A program made the position numbers and the translations under genes. The notes under the pieces were generated by a model. It searched no databases. It had not been told where the DNA came from and was given only the letters and a program-made list of their open reading frames with translations. This document shows positions 47,870 through 58,666 of a DNA stretch of 64,000 bases, piece by piece. Each line of letters starts with the position of its first letter. The stretch's first letter is position 1. This stretch comes from Bimuria novae-zelandiae CBS 107.79 (Eukaryota; Ascomycota; Dothideomycetes; Pleosporales; Didymosphaeriaceae), in NCBI GenBank assembly GCA_010015655.1, contig ML976706.1, positions 454,364 through 518,363 on the forward strand, in the 5' to 3' direction.

Positions 47870-49986
47870 CCGTGCCCGTGCACCCAACGCGCGCCGTCGG
47901 CCAACGCGCGGAATTGGCCCTAGTTATTACTAGCAAACTTAGGGCCGTAGAGTTACATATAATAGTTGTTATCACTAGATTTTCTAGTAGAGTGATCTAT
48001 AGGCCTATGCGATAAAATTTGCTACTAAAATTTACGTAGTTAAAGTATTTTATAATTATAGCTATTTACTATAGGTGCAGGTGCTGAGCACGGCTTATAA
48101 GTAACACTACTACTTTATATAGCTATAGAACTACGTTTCTGCCTTTTTTTAACTTCTTATTACTATAAGGCCTTGCACTTATATTTTTGTGTAGTTTAAA
48201 ATCTATTTTAAAAGTCGCGCTACTATTTCTTGCGTGCTCTCTTAGCTTTATACGTATTAATAGCTTAGCGCTCTTCTCTACGCTTCCTCTCTTACTTTTC
48301 CTTCTTCTTTACTACTATCTAGCGCTTCTCTTCTGCAATTTACTTCTTATACGCTATAGTAGTAGCCTTTAACTTTCTTACCTCTTCTTTTTAGAACTCC
48401 TCCTCCTCTACCTTACGCTTTACTAACCTTATCCGTGTGCGCGCTTCTCGAAAGGAGTAAGGAGTCTACATTATGTACAGTCCCTAGTACTCGTAGTGTT
48501 ATAGCAAAGCTAGAGGCTTGCCTTGCTTTTCTCGCTTCCTCTTAGTAGTAAGAGCGTCTATTAGACCTTCATTTTCGCTCCTTATAAGGGTGTTTTAGAT
48601 AGCTATATAGTAGAGTAATTACTAAATAATTAATGCATCCTTCTCTATTGCACCCCTTAACACACGCTTTACTACTTAATCTAGAACTCTCTACTATTCT
48701 CCTTTATAGATAGTAGCGTTAGAGTTACTATTTTCTATAGTCTTAGAGTCGCTGTCTATAAACTTATCTAGTATAACGTTAGGGTTAAATGGGCTCACGC
48801 CCACTGCCTTAAAGGAGCTAAGTATATTTAATTTAGTAAAGCTAGCCACCCAGGCATCCTAGAATAGCAAGAAGAAGTCAGACTTCTTTACCAGTACTAG
48901 GCCTTTATGCTTAAAGAGGCGCTCTCCTAGCTTCTTTAAGTATGCTATACTAAGAGGCTTAAATATTACTATATTAAGCGGCTAAAGCGTGTGCGTGCTA
49001 TAAGGTAGATAGATACCTATAAGAATCTTATACTAGTGGTAATACTCTAAAAACTCTTTAGTTAGGTGACTCCTATAGCTATCTACGAGTAATAGGCGGT
49101 ACTTTCTTTAAGCTTTAGATATAGTAAAGCGCTAGAATACCTATTATAGCTAAGTAAGGCCTAGGCCGTTGTTGCTCTAGCCACTAGGTAATACTCTAAA
49201 GAAGGCTATATGTTCTCCCACCTTCACATCCTCTACCCAGGTGCTCTAAATATTCTAAGATTTAGCCAGATATATAAGGCCTAGAGGAAGAGCAGATCCA
49301 TCCGCGCACACACATGCTATAAGGCTTACTTACTTACGATTACTATCTTATAGTATCTGCCTAAAGGGTTTCTTCTTAAATTAACGCTTGCTAAAGATTC
49401 TCTTCTATCTACTAATAGCTCTAATTATAAAGCCTTTTTTATCTATATTATATGTGTGCGCAGGCTCTATTTTATAGAACTTAATTTTATTACGTAGCGC
49501 GTTGTAGTATAGCTTATACTTATTACTAAAGTTAGCGATGTAGCGTTGCTGGTTTATAGATATAGTGAATTAAGACGTAAGCTTATTATTATAATAATCC
49601 AGGAAGCGCGATACCTAGCTCTTAAAGACCTAATGTCTAGTAATATTTAAGGCGAAATCTTAAACTATCTCTCTTATAGGTAGGAGGTGTTCTTTTATAA
49701 GCTTGTCTATATACTTTATAAGCTCTACCTCCTTTTATAGGCTAAGGTTCTAACGCGTTACTATATCCTCTTAGTAAGAACGCGTACTAAGCTCTACTTT
49801 ACGCGTTAAAGTTAAGTAAATAACGCTATGCTTTTAAGCTATTTTTATTTATAGGATTTTCTCTCCTAGAGGTGTACTTTTTGCTTCTGCAACTGCTTCG
49901 TCAATGCCTGTTATTGTTGTTATGCTGTGTTAGGATGAAAAAGTGTCATGTGGATGGTGTTCCGCGCGTTGGGTGCACGGGCACGG
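47870..49986 (-). mobile_element. pogo-type DNA transposon P2
   Basis: 2117 bp. Inverted ends CCGTGCCCGTGCACCCAACG (extending to CGCG, about 24 bp) at 47870 and 49986 are bordered by TA (47868-47869, 49987-49988). The minus strand holds a decayed transposase. GC content inside is low except at the ends, as expected after RIP. Confidence 0.88.
48450..49880 (-). pseudogene. pogo/Tigger-type transposase of P2
   Basis: From the N-terminus: a CENP-B-type DNA-binding part with LSLYKEVELIKYIDKLIKEH, then a DDE_1 domain with AHTYNIDKKGFII (first catalytic Asp), SLIACVCADGSALPLGLIY, RKYRLLLVDSYRSH (second Asp retained in VDSYRSH), a YLPYSTHTLxPLNIVIFKPL block, and DAWVASFTKLNILSSFKAVG with VSPFNPNV near the end. 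Stops are frequent but the frame is preserved over about 1.3 kb, so damage is by substitution. Third catalytic position reads Asn (PLN for PLD), as a G to A change would give. Not functional. Confidence 0.8.
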
Positions 49987-49988
49987 TA

Positions 49989-50548
49989 ATCCATAATTGC
50001 AGCTGCCGATCTCATGAGCCTCACGAAAATGCATGCGGTAGATAACGGGCACGCGCGGTCACGACGTGCATAATGTCCGACGCGACCCCTATCTTAACCA
50101 TAATCTGATTCCTGGATAAGCGATTGTCGTCAGAATCCCGTTCCCATCGATCGTGCATTTTTGAGGCAGTAATTCTAGTCGAGAATTGTGCACAATTCCA
50201 CTCTGCGTTAGGAAAGCACATGTGTGGGGCATGGAGTGGGTGGGCAGGTCGTCCTGGGGATTGCGTAGGTTACTTCGCGGGATGGTGCCTGTGTTCAAGC
50301 TCGTGATCGGGTGACCGGTTGGTGTGGGATGTAAATATGTATTTCACCAGAAGCTTTTTTTACATCGATGCCGTCCTACGCGCGAGAGCCCGATGTATCG
50401 AGATTCAGAAGCAGGATTCCAAGGACAGATGGCAAGAAGTAGCCTATTAAAACATGTAACGCAAGCACAATGGCGAACCATAGGGTCTATGTATGAGTAG
50501 GCTGCCCATATGCTCGGATAATAGCCGAATCCCCTCCGCCATACCTGG
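49989..50548. other. GC-balanced spacer between P2 and P3
   Basis: No gene is supported; short frames on both strands carry no motif. It is probably original host DNA into which P2 and P3 inserted separately. Confidence 0.45.
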
Positions 50549-50550
50549 TA

Positions 50551-52440
50551 CCCGCGCCACTCGCCAACCCTGCGGGTTGGCGCTGCGCAGCTCAACGTAA
50601 CTTCTCGGCTCAACGTCACTTTTTATAGCGAATTGACATTCGAGGATGATTTTGACGGCGAAGACTTCAATTATATGGCGATATATACGCTGGCGTTGGT
50701 GTAGCAAGTAGGGCAGGATCTACTGTCATCTCTCTGAGAGATGGCACCTGCTGGGGCTGACTTTGTGGCGCCTGCAAGTGCGCGTCCTTATACGTTTTTG
50801 CAGCCTGTCTAGCAGCCTTTTATGCCTCCTGCTCTACACGATGATTAATAGCTTGTCGCGCTGCCTTTACGGTGACTACGCCGCCTTTCTATACCTGCCT
50901 AGTATCTTTAACCTGCCTTTTCTAGCGCTATTAGGCTACTATAGTAATAGCTAAGAGGTCTTACTAGGCCAGCGCGAGACTATTAATGAGTAATTACGAG
51001 CTTTTTAGGAACTTTCTAAGCCTACGGCTAGAAATATTGCTCCTTTCTAGAGCGCGCGACATCTTTTTATACTGCTATTAGTACGACGTAGGCGTGTTGG
51101 CGATAGGTGATGAATTAACTACGGATAAAAGTGATAGTGATAGCGTACGCACTATAGGCAGCTTTATGTATATAATCTCTAGATTAAATAGAAAGATGCC
51201 TAACTTCTCTTAAGCACTAAGTATAGTGCTACGTTTAAAAGTAGCTATTCTAATGCTGTAATACGCGTGTAGAAATTTAACTTTATTAAAGTTAGTGCAC
51301 CTAGTACGTGTAGCTATCTCTATAGCCTTTTTATAATTGTTTTTTAATAGCTAAAAATAGACAACGTTAAGAGGCTACAGGTAATAAGATGCGTAAGGTA
51401 GTAGCGAGAAAGGTATTATATTATACTTATTACAGTACTTAATAAACTTAATAGTTAGATAGCTACTAAATCTGTTAAATATAAGTAATTACTATACGCC
51501 CTTCTGCCGCGCACGCGTCTGTTTTTTAAAAAACTTTAGCTACTTAATTAATATTAAATTATTAGTATAGCTAGATATTAACGTAGTAATTATATAATTA
51601 TTAGGCAGCGCGGTGTTAGTATACTATTAATAAAGGTAATTAACGCCCTATACGACGAGCATAGGATTAAGGACTTCGCTATTACTAGAGATTAATTTAA
51701 TTAAGGTAACATAATTGCGCGAGGTCTCTAACGCGGAGACCTAAGGGCGATTTAATTTTATAGTAATAATCTATTAGCTGCCGCCAACGCCTATACGGAA
51801 CCCGGTTTTGTCTATATTATAGGTGTCTAATACGGTAATGCTGTAGGCATTAATAACCTTCTTAAGCTTAGTAAAATACTAAGAATATGCTTCTATTATT
51901 GCTATTACTATCTTATTAATATCCTGCGACTTCTGCTTTATGCGATAGCACTTAAGATTCTAGTATAGCCACTGCGTGGTCTAGTCTTTGCTAAGTAGTA
52001 GAGCGCTGCCGTTAGGATACGCGCGGTTAAGGATGTACTAGGTAGCGCCTTTTAGCTACAGTATAAGACAAGGCATGCTAATACTGTCGCAGCGGCGTAT
52101 ATATAACTTTAGAGCTTTGTCTTGCACTAGCAAGAGGCGTAGATTTAACCTAGTGCGGTTATAGCGGCTCGTTCTACCTTTAACGCGCGCTCGAAGTCGC
52201 GAAACAGGCACGCACTAGTTGCGTGCTATAGCTATAATATTAAGTATTTCTCTATTAAAAAAGCTAGAAATACAAGCTAAGATGCGCTCCTTAATTTCGT
52301 GACTCTTGCCGTAAAATTTAGGCATTTTTGTGGGTTATAAAGTAAGGATAGAGTAAAAAGCGCGTCGTAAAGTTACGTTGAGCCACGAAGTTACGTTGAG
52401 CTGCGCAGCGCCAACCCGCAGGGTTGGCGAGTGGCGCGGG
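50551..52440 (-). mobile_element. pogo-type DNA transposon P3 with long TIRs
   Basis: 1890 bp. The ends CCCGCGCCACTCGCCAACCC continue through GCGGGTTGGCGCTGCGCAGC and TCAACGTAACTTC, about 70 bp with few mismatches, at 50551 and 52440. TA flanks both ends (50549-50550, 52441-52442). Each TIR itself contains the short palindrome CCAACCCTGCGGGTTGG. The minus strand carries the transposase. The outer 100-200 bp are GC-rich; the core is RIP-mutated. Confidence 0.88.
50760..52325 (-). pseudogene. pogo-type transposase of P3
   Basis: The frame starts MPKFYGKSHEIKERILACIS at 52325 and includes a helix-turn-helix region (VPVSRLRARVKGRTSRYNRT), NRAYPNGSALLLSKD, then VLDTYNIDKTGFRIGVGGS with the first catalytic Asp, and LTIKFIKYCNKYNIIPFSLL followed by LNVVYF and FKRSTILSA near 51200. 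These are blocks of the fungal DDE_1 endonucleases. Many TAG/TAA stops interrupt an otherwise colinear frame. Below about 51100 the match fades. Confidence 0.75.
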
Positions 52441-52442
52441 TA

Positions 52443-53340
52443 ATGTCGCGAAGGTAAGCGAAAATGCATGCGCGGCAACGGCTATGGCGCCGTAGCTGCT
52501 TGTTGAATCGATACTCAGAACAATAAAGGTGATAATCACTGAGAGCCAGTGTCAAGGTGCGGTCTTCATGCACGAAGACATGAATTATATTGCGGTATCA
52601 CGTTTCTTGCTGTTGTGACACCGTTGACGAATGAGCTCAAGTGCTTCAGTATCCTTGCCTTCTAGCGAAGAAAAACTTTTGCTATTCTAGCTACGCTGCT
52701 TCTAGATATTTCCTCAGTGGTAGAGGTGGAAATGACATTGAGCATTGATTCTGTAACCCAACTGTTGAGAACTGCTGTTGTGGGAGAGCAAGCGGCAGGC
52801 ATGCTGACGCCATCTTCTGGCTACGAAAGTGCCTCGATATGAGGGTTATTTGTACTGGGTCCAATTACTCGTTCCAGGCTCAATAATAGTTCAGAATCCA
52901 ATAGAGGATATCTACACCTCCGCGCTTCCCGCAATACGCGCACACACATATAAGTTGTGGGCATTCACAGTCGGCATCGATTCCCAACTGCAGGCCAATC
53001 TCAACAACCATTTTTATAGGGTCGCGAAGCCATGCATCTTATCACACAGGACTGTTATGTGCGATGTTTCATCAAGTGCAATACAAGATGCATGTCGAAT
53101 GGCCCTCGAACTTCGGACATCGCTACGAATGAGCGTCTACTTTGTATGTATGTGGCTATGTGTGAGGTTTCTAACCCAATCAGTCCTGCCATCTTAGAAA
53201 TCGCTACAAAAGTACATAAAGGCTGCGGATCAGGTATCTCTCAGCCTGTCCTGTTGCGCGCCCTTATTGCGAGCCTCACTTTCTGATTATCACCGATCTC
53301 CACCTCACACCCCGATACTGTTATTATATCTCCTGGCAAG
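52443..53340. other. Upstream region of the O-methyltransferase gene
   Basis: No protein gene is supported; a motif-free open frame runs 52829-53197. A CATAAAGG element near 53215 could act as a TATA-like box for the gene starting at 53341. Confidence 0.4.
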
Positions 53341-54749
53341 ATGATCTTCCAAAGCAAGATGCAGCTTGATGATCACGTGTTGCTATATCAGATTCTGCAG
53401 TTGTCGAAACAGGGCGGCTCGTTGAAAGATCAAGACACGAGAACCCGCCTTCTTCAGCTTTCAGAGCAGCTCACAGCTAGTCTCCGAGCGCCGGAGGATG
53501 TGGCAAATGAAATTGCATATTTTGTTAGTATCCCCGCTAATTCATCGATTCGCCATGGAACTGACTTCCCCGCCTTGTCCAGCCCATGTATGCATTTGCT
53601 GTCCGCATAGCTGTGGATCTGAAACTGTTCGAGTTGATCAACGCGAGCAACCCCTGCATTGGTGCCACTGAGCTTTCGGTTGCGTCTGGTGGCTCTGAGG
53701 ACCTCATCAGTACGTTCAACGCGGTGTGCTTTTTTGCGGTAGTCTATACTGACGCAAAATAGCACGCATCTTACGTGTTGTGTCGGCTTTGAAGTTTGTC
53801 GACGAGGTCGGAGAGAACCAATGGGCCAGCAACGGGGTTACACAGGTCATGTGCTGGCCTGAAGCGCAGGCCGCACATATTCACAAGTCGGTCGCTCCTC
53901 CCTTGTTAATACCTACCGCACTAAGTTCAATACAGGTGGACCAACTGCAACGGCACAATGGTCAAGATGCCCCAATATCTGAAGCAAACAGACTATCAGA
54001 CTCCCACCGATCCTTCCAACGGGCCATTCCAGTACGCGTTCAACACTGACAAATCTGCGTTCAAATACTGGAATGAGAGACCTGAGATCATCCACAACTT
54101 CAATGTTTTCATGAAGGGTAAGCGTGCGTCACGCTCCAGCTGGGCAGAGTGGTGGCCAGTCGAGAATCTCTTGCAACCGAGTGACCTGGACGACGAGAGT
54201 GTGCTTGTCGTTGACGTCGGCGGAGGTAGGGGCCATGACATCGAGGGCTTCCGAAACAAGTTCCCGAACAAAGGCAAGCTGGTGCTCGAGGATCAAGCTA
54301 CCGTTATTGCCGATATCCAGGAGCTACACGCAGATATCGAGAGGGTCGGGCACGACTTCTTCACTCCTCAGCCTATCAAAGGTATGGGACACTGCCCTGC
54401 ATCTACGCAAGCTTCGCGTACTGACACTATTGCAGGCGCACGCATTTACTTCTTCGGCATGATCTTCCACGATTGGTCGGATGAGTTCTGCTTGAAGATC
54501 TTGGAACAGACGGTGCCAGCCATGAAGAAAGGGTACTCGAAGACTCTCATCGACGATGCGGTCTTACCAGTTGAAGGATGCCCTGCCATACTCGGAGGCC
54601 TAGACCTTGCGATGATGGCCATGCATGCTGGAAAAGAGAGAACGGAGCGCCAATGGCAGGACATGCTGCATCAGGCTGGACTCAAGATCAACAAGTTCTG
54701 GCCGTACAGTACGAGTGGAACAGGGATCATCGAGGCAGAGCTGATCTAG
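53341..54749 (+). CDS. COMT-like O-methyltransferase
   Basis: A SAM-dependent O-methyltransferase (PF00891), a class that methylates polyketide or aromatic hydroxyls in fungal secondary metabolism. Five exons (53341-53523, 53583-53709, 53763-53886, 53936-54381, 54436-54749) with introns of 59, 53, 49 and 54 bp give 397 aa in phase. N-terminal dimerisation part: YAFAVRIAVDLKLFELINAS with a winged-helix segment ILRVVSALKFVDEVG. SAM motif I: VLVVDVGGGRGHDIEGF. The catalytic His lies in FGMIFHDWSDEFCLKIL, as in COMT-type enzymes. The C-terminus ends GTGIIEAELI. The third intron has a weak donor (GTCGGT); the others are standard. It lies in a GC-rich island with a Zn2Cys6 regulator 4 kb away and a broken membrane-protein gene between. 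Substrate unknown. Confidence 0.88.
53524..53582 (+). other. Intron 1 of the O-methyltransferase
   Basis: 59 bp, GTTAGT..GCTAAT..GTCCAG, phase 0, joining EIAYF to PMYAFAV. Confidence 0.8.
53710..53762 (+). other. Intron 2 of the O-methyltransferase
   Basis: 53 bp, GTACGT..ACTGAC..AATAG, phase 1, joining EDLI to RILRVVSAL through a Thr codon. Confidence 0.8.
53887..53935 (+). other. Intron 3 of the O-methyltransferase
   Basis: 49 bp, GTCGGT..ATACAG, phase 2. The donor is weak, but only this length brings AAHIHK in frame with MVKMPQYLK. Confidence 0.6.
54382..54435 (+). other. Intron 4 of the O-methyltransferase
   Basis: 54 bp, GTATGG..TACTGACAC..TTGCAG. Its length is a multiple of three and it has no stop, so retention would add 18 residues; family alignment of PIK-GARIYFFGM favours removal. 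Confidence 0.75.
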
Positions 54750-55200
54750 AGCGCTTCTTCACCTGGAGCAGCTGAGTCTCTCCATCTGGGCAGGCTTACG
54801 CACATACTTTTGCAGCAGCAGGGTTATGAATGTATAGTTCACGCGGGTCTTCGTCTGCGTGTTTCTCACTGTCGTTTAGAGTAGATATGAACGTAGAATC
54901 AAATTTACATGGAATAGATCGTTGAGATGTTCCAAATCGAGCTATGGAAATAGGAACCCAGATTATTGACCTTGAACAGTCCAGACAAACGTGCGCATTG
55001 GCGCAAGTACTCCTTATGAAGCACAGAAGCCGTCTCCTGTAAGGCATCATGCAGAATGCAATTGTAGGTCTCCACGACGAAGTTGATAGCATTCGGTGAG
55101 GTGATCGTGCCACGTCCGTGAGCAGTCGTGCAGTCAACCCGCTTAGCATGGCTCTGGCCGCTAGCCTACGAGGCGAGGGCGAGTCTGTGCCGAATCTCTT
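54750..55200. other. Convergent intergenic region
   Basis: It holds the 3' ends of the O-methyltransferase (plus) and the DUF3176 pseudogene (minus). A 117-codon minus-strand frame (54796-55149) has no motif and is not called. Confidence 0.4.
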
Positions 55201-57425
55201 TCAGGATTTCTTCACTTTCAGCTTGAGAAGGCCGTAATCATTCCTTTCCAAAAGAGTGTCCAAGCGCTTCGCTACATCGGCCATTTGTCGATTCGATTCT
55301 CTCCCAGCCTTGCCCAGATCTCCGTAGTCCTGCTCACTCAAATTATCTACTCCGTGCGACAACACCGCCAAGATGCTGTTCTTATAGATGTACGATTTAC
55401 TACTGCTGCGGAGTGCGGTAAGAATCAGAAGCGCTGTCATAGACAGAATCAATGCAAGCGGAAGTGCGATCCACGTTACTCTGACATATATCTCTTGTCC
55501 AACAGCAACACTGGTGATGTTGGTCGATGCTGCGTTTCCCTGGCCCTAGAGTACCTTGCTTCCTACCTCGGCGACACCATGGAAGAAGTCTGACCAGGTA
55601 AGATTGGCTTCAAAGTAAGGCATTAGGAATGTGCTGATGGTTGTAGATTCTAAGACGCGTTGGAAAGATGACCCAAAGTACAGGCGTGAGAAGTTGCTGA
55701 CAATATTCTCAAGATCGTCATTGGCGTCATTGGTCGAAATCCGGAAGCCGAAGTCCCAGCCATACTCATTTCTGGTGAAATTGGGTCCTGTTGAGTGTAG
55801 CGGCATTTCTGAGACTAAGCAATATGTAACGACGTTTGGCCGAAAGCTGATGTCATGGTGCGTTTTGGCGCAATAGTCCAGCTTACAATGAGAGATCGTG
55901 CCATTGATAAGACCAAGCATTTCTCTCTCAGTAACTAGCGTCAAGTTTGAGGTAGACTGAAAACAGCTCCAAGCAGAAAGTCCAGGCATGTCTATCTTCC
56001 AAGATTTGATACGCGTCACCAATATGTTCTCGTGGTTTCCTACGCAGTATTGGACTTGAGGCACGTTGATCTTAGTCGTCCAATAAAAGGTAATCTTCGG
56101 CGCGGCAAACAGTCGGAATTCCCTGTCGGCCTTGGACCATTCGGCACGGATTATACCGGTTTGATAGCCGGAGAGCTCGTTTTCGGTATCGAAGACTCCA
56201 ATATTGGGGTATAGACTATTTTTCTCACGTTCGATATTGATCCAGACCTGAAGATCAGGGAAACCGTGTTTTCTGATGGTGCAGAGCCTTGAAGCGGCAC
56301 TCGGCTCCTGTTCGGTCACGGAATCTTTCCACCCTGTGTAGTTGGAAGCGAAACTTTGTTCAGCATCTGTGTTGTTCTGTTTGACTGTTGCTGTATTGTC
56401 GCAGCCGTGAAAAATCATCGTCGTTATAGTCCCCGAACCAAAAATACTCATCCAAAGTGACATTGGTAGCCTCACACGAAGAACAGAGACTCAACCATGT
56501 GAACTCTTCCAGGTGACATTCCGTTGTTGGGGAATGAACATTATCCAACAGGTTAGCGCGTCGTTGAGCCACATGATCGATTACGCCAACTGTGAGAGGA
56601 TGTTTCACGCCTTGCTTTCAGTTAGCTTTGCAATTTCCTATCTCTTACAGCGACTCACCATTCAGGTCCATGTTCGTGAGCCAGTAAAGTCCGAGAAAGC
56701 AGTGCTGATTTTCACCGTCCCTGTCATGTTTGCAAGTGGTGCGGACTTCGAATATAACTGTAACATTTGCTGTGTGAACGGTTCATATGCTAATCTGAGC
56801 ACCACAGTAATGGCTCCCAAATATGCGAGCCAAGCGGTTAGGAGGAGCCGGATGTTCAGAAGGAAAGTGAATGATCCCCATGGTCCTCGACTTGCTGCAT
56901 CGAAAACATGCATGCGGCGCAAAGGCTTTGCTTTGTTCGAGTGAAAGTACACCCACTTGAGTTGAACAATGCACTCAGACAAGGGCACAAGCAGACCGGT
57001 CTTCCCAACTGTGGAGAACACTGCAATGAGCGAGTTGGGTTGGATAGGTAATTTCCAGTGGCCCAGTGGTTTACCGTCCATCTAAAGTAATATTGTGAGT
57101 ATGCGTGCAGAACAGACAAGGCTGGTATCAAACCACTAAATTCCCAACCCCAGTCTGCTAGAAATGAGCAGCCTGGTTTTCGTGAGAGCCTCTGTGTAAC
57201 TAGTGTGCTTGACGAGGAAATTTGAGGTCTGGTCATGGCTGCGGATGCTGCAGGGGGCACCGAGGATGCCGGCGTTGCTGTAAAAGCAATATGAGAATTC
57301 GTGCTCGTGGCCTGCAACGACAAGGCTGTAGTGGAAGGCGAAAGACCAGCTAACCCGAAGCTTTCAAAGGAAAATCGAGCGTTCAGGATTGGCGGACTAG
57401 AGGGTTGAGAGTTAGAATTCGCCAT
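55201..57425 (-). pseudogene. DUF3176-family membrane protein pseudogene
   Basis: The family (PF11374) comprises fungal plasma-membrane-type proteins of unknown function with N-terminal helices and one near the C-terminus. Here: start at 57425, a Ser/Pro-rich leader, WGWEFSGLIPALSVL (first helix), then a frame break near 57080 before MDGKPLGHWKLPI, followed by LVPLSECIVQLKWVYF and DAASRGPWGSFTFLL, all family-typical. More breaks lie near 56660 and 56450; some may be introns I could not place. From 56475 to 55201 one frame is open except TAG at 55546-55548, read where Gln (CAG) fits. After it come VRVTWIALPLALILSMTALL (last helix) and YKNSILAVLSHG, also family-typical. At least the TAG is a true lesion. 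It lies between the O-methyltransferase and the Zn2Cys6 regulator. Confidence 0.65.
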
Positions 57426-58666
57426 GATTCTGGATGTGAAGCAACGATCCCATTTGAAAGGTCGATAAGTAGTACAATGACGCCACTATACAGATGGTTC
57501 GCGGAACACACAGCATTCAACCTGGTGCGTAGCATGTATGCCTACAGCGTTGTTAAGGTTTTCATTTCGGCCATCATCAACCGCAACGATCAATCGGCCC
57601 CTGCCGGCCGAGTGCGACCAGGCAGAAAGCATTCGTAGGTATTGAGTAGCACCCAAATCGCGAAGGGGGGTGGGACATCTGAGCCCGGCTCCCCGGGCTG
57701 GTGGCTCATCTGGACAGTGGGCCAGCCATCGCACAGCTGGCTATGGTACCTTGGCAGGCTGAGAACTCTGGATCGTCGTATGGGCTGGAGATGAATCGAT
57801 AACAAAAACCATGTCGGGATTGACTTCCAGGAGGGGCTGTCAGATTGTTTGGTGGGGAAAAGGCAACTCGCAGGCGCAGAATTTCTGCGCCCCTGCAACA
57901 GAATCCGTCCCTAGTACCTTTCATCTAGATGAATAGCATTTCATCTATACCCTCTTTGCCTGAAACCCCACTATGTACTACCTACCACATGTAGATGCGA
58001 TGGTTAACGCTGCGATATGGGGGCGGATCACTGCGACACGGTCGCAGCCGCGGCATGTCCCATCAAGCCAGGCAAAGCGCTCAACGCTTGTGCTGACGGA
58101 CTTTCTGAATGCTTATCGCAGATTTCGTATTCGTGGTCTTGATGTGCAGAGCCGTGGTTCTTCTTAGGCACCTTCTAGGCAGCAATGCGCGCACGCGATG
58201 ATTTAACGTGCGGTTGGGGTGTTGAGAGACGCGTTCAGGCAGAAGAATCGTTTTAGGTGCGAAACCGACCACGTGGGCGTAGCCTGAGAAGATTCACACC
58301 ATCTCTCGGGCTATAAGAAAGGTGCGCCTCCATGCCTTGATATGCGCATCTGTGATGTATTATGCGCAGCAATGCTCCGATGACTTTGGGGCGGCTTGCT
58401 AGGCTACGAGTTTAGGGCGTGGGGCCGATCGCATTCCCGGTCAGGAGCGCCTGCATCCATCGTCGCTCCTTCGATCGCGCGACAGGATTTCCGCGTTTGA
58501 GTTCCGCTCAACTTGGAGATTTTCTTGAAAGAATGTATACCGACGGATGACGAGATTATATATTCCCTTCGACGACTGCTCCGATTGCTTCTCTTCATGG
58601 GTTCGCCATACCGTCCGCTCTCCATGACTGCCTCCACAGTCGCGACCGTACGAATACATCGCAGCC
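57426..58666. other. Intergenic, no gene supported
   Basis: About 1.2 kb of GC-balanced DNA between divergent genes. It has several short frames without motifs and a CCCGGCTCCCCGGGCTGG GC-rich patch near 57685. The part near 58270-58660 is the probable promoter of the Zn2Cys6 gene. Confidence 0.4.

Noticed and set aside
52829..53197. 122-codon frame upstream of the O-methyltransferase
   Set aside because: It has no motif and no sign of continuation by splicing, and it lies in the promoter region. It is possible but unsupported.
57973..58272. Short frames on both strands before the Zn2Cys6 gene
   Set aside because: They are under 70 codons, overlap each other and have no motifs.
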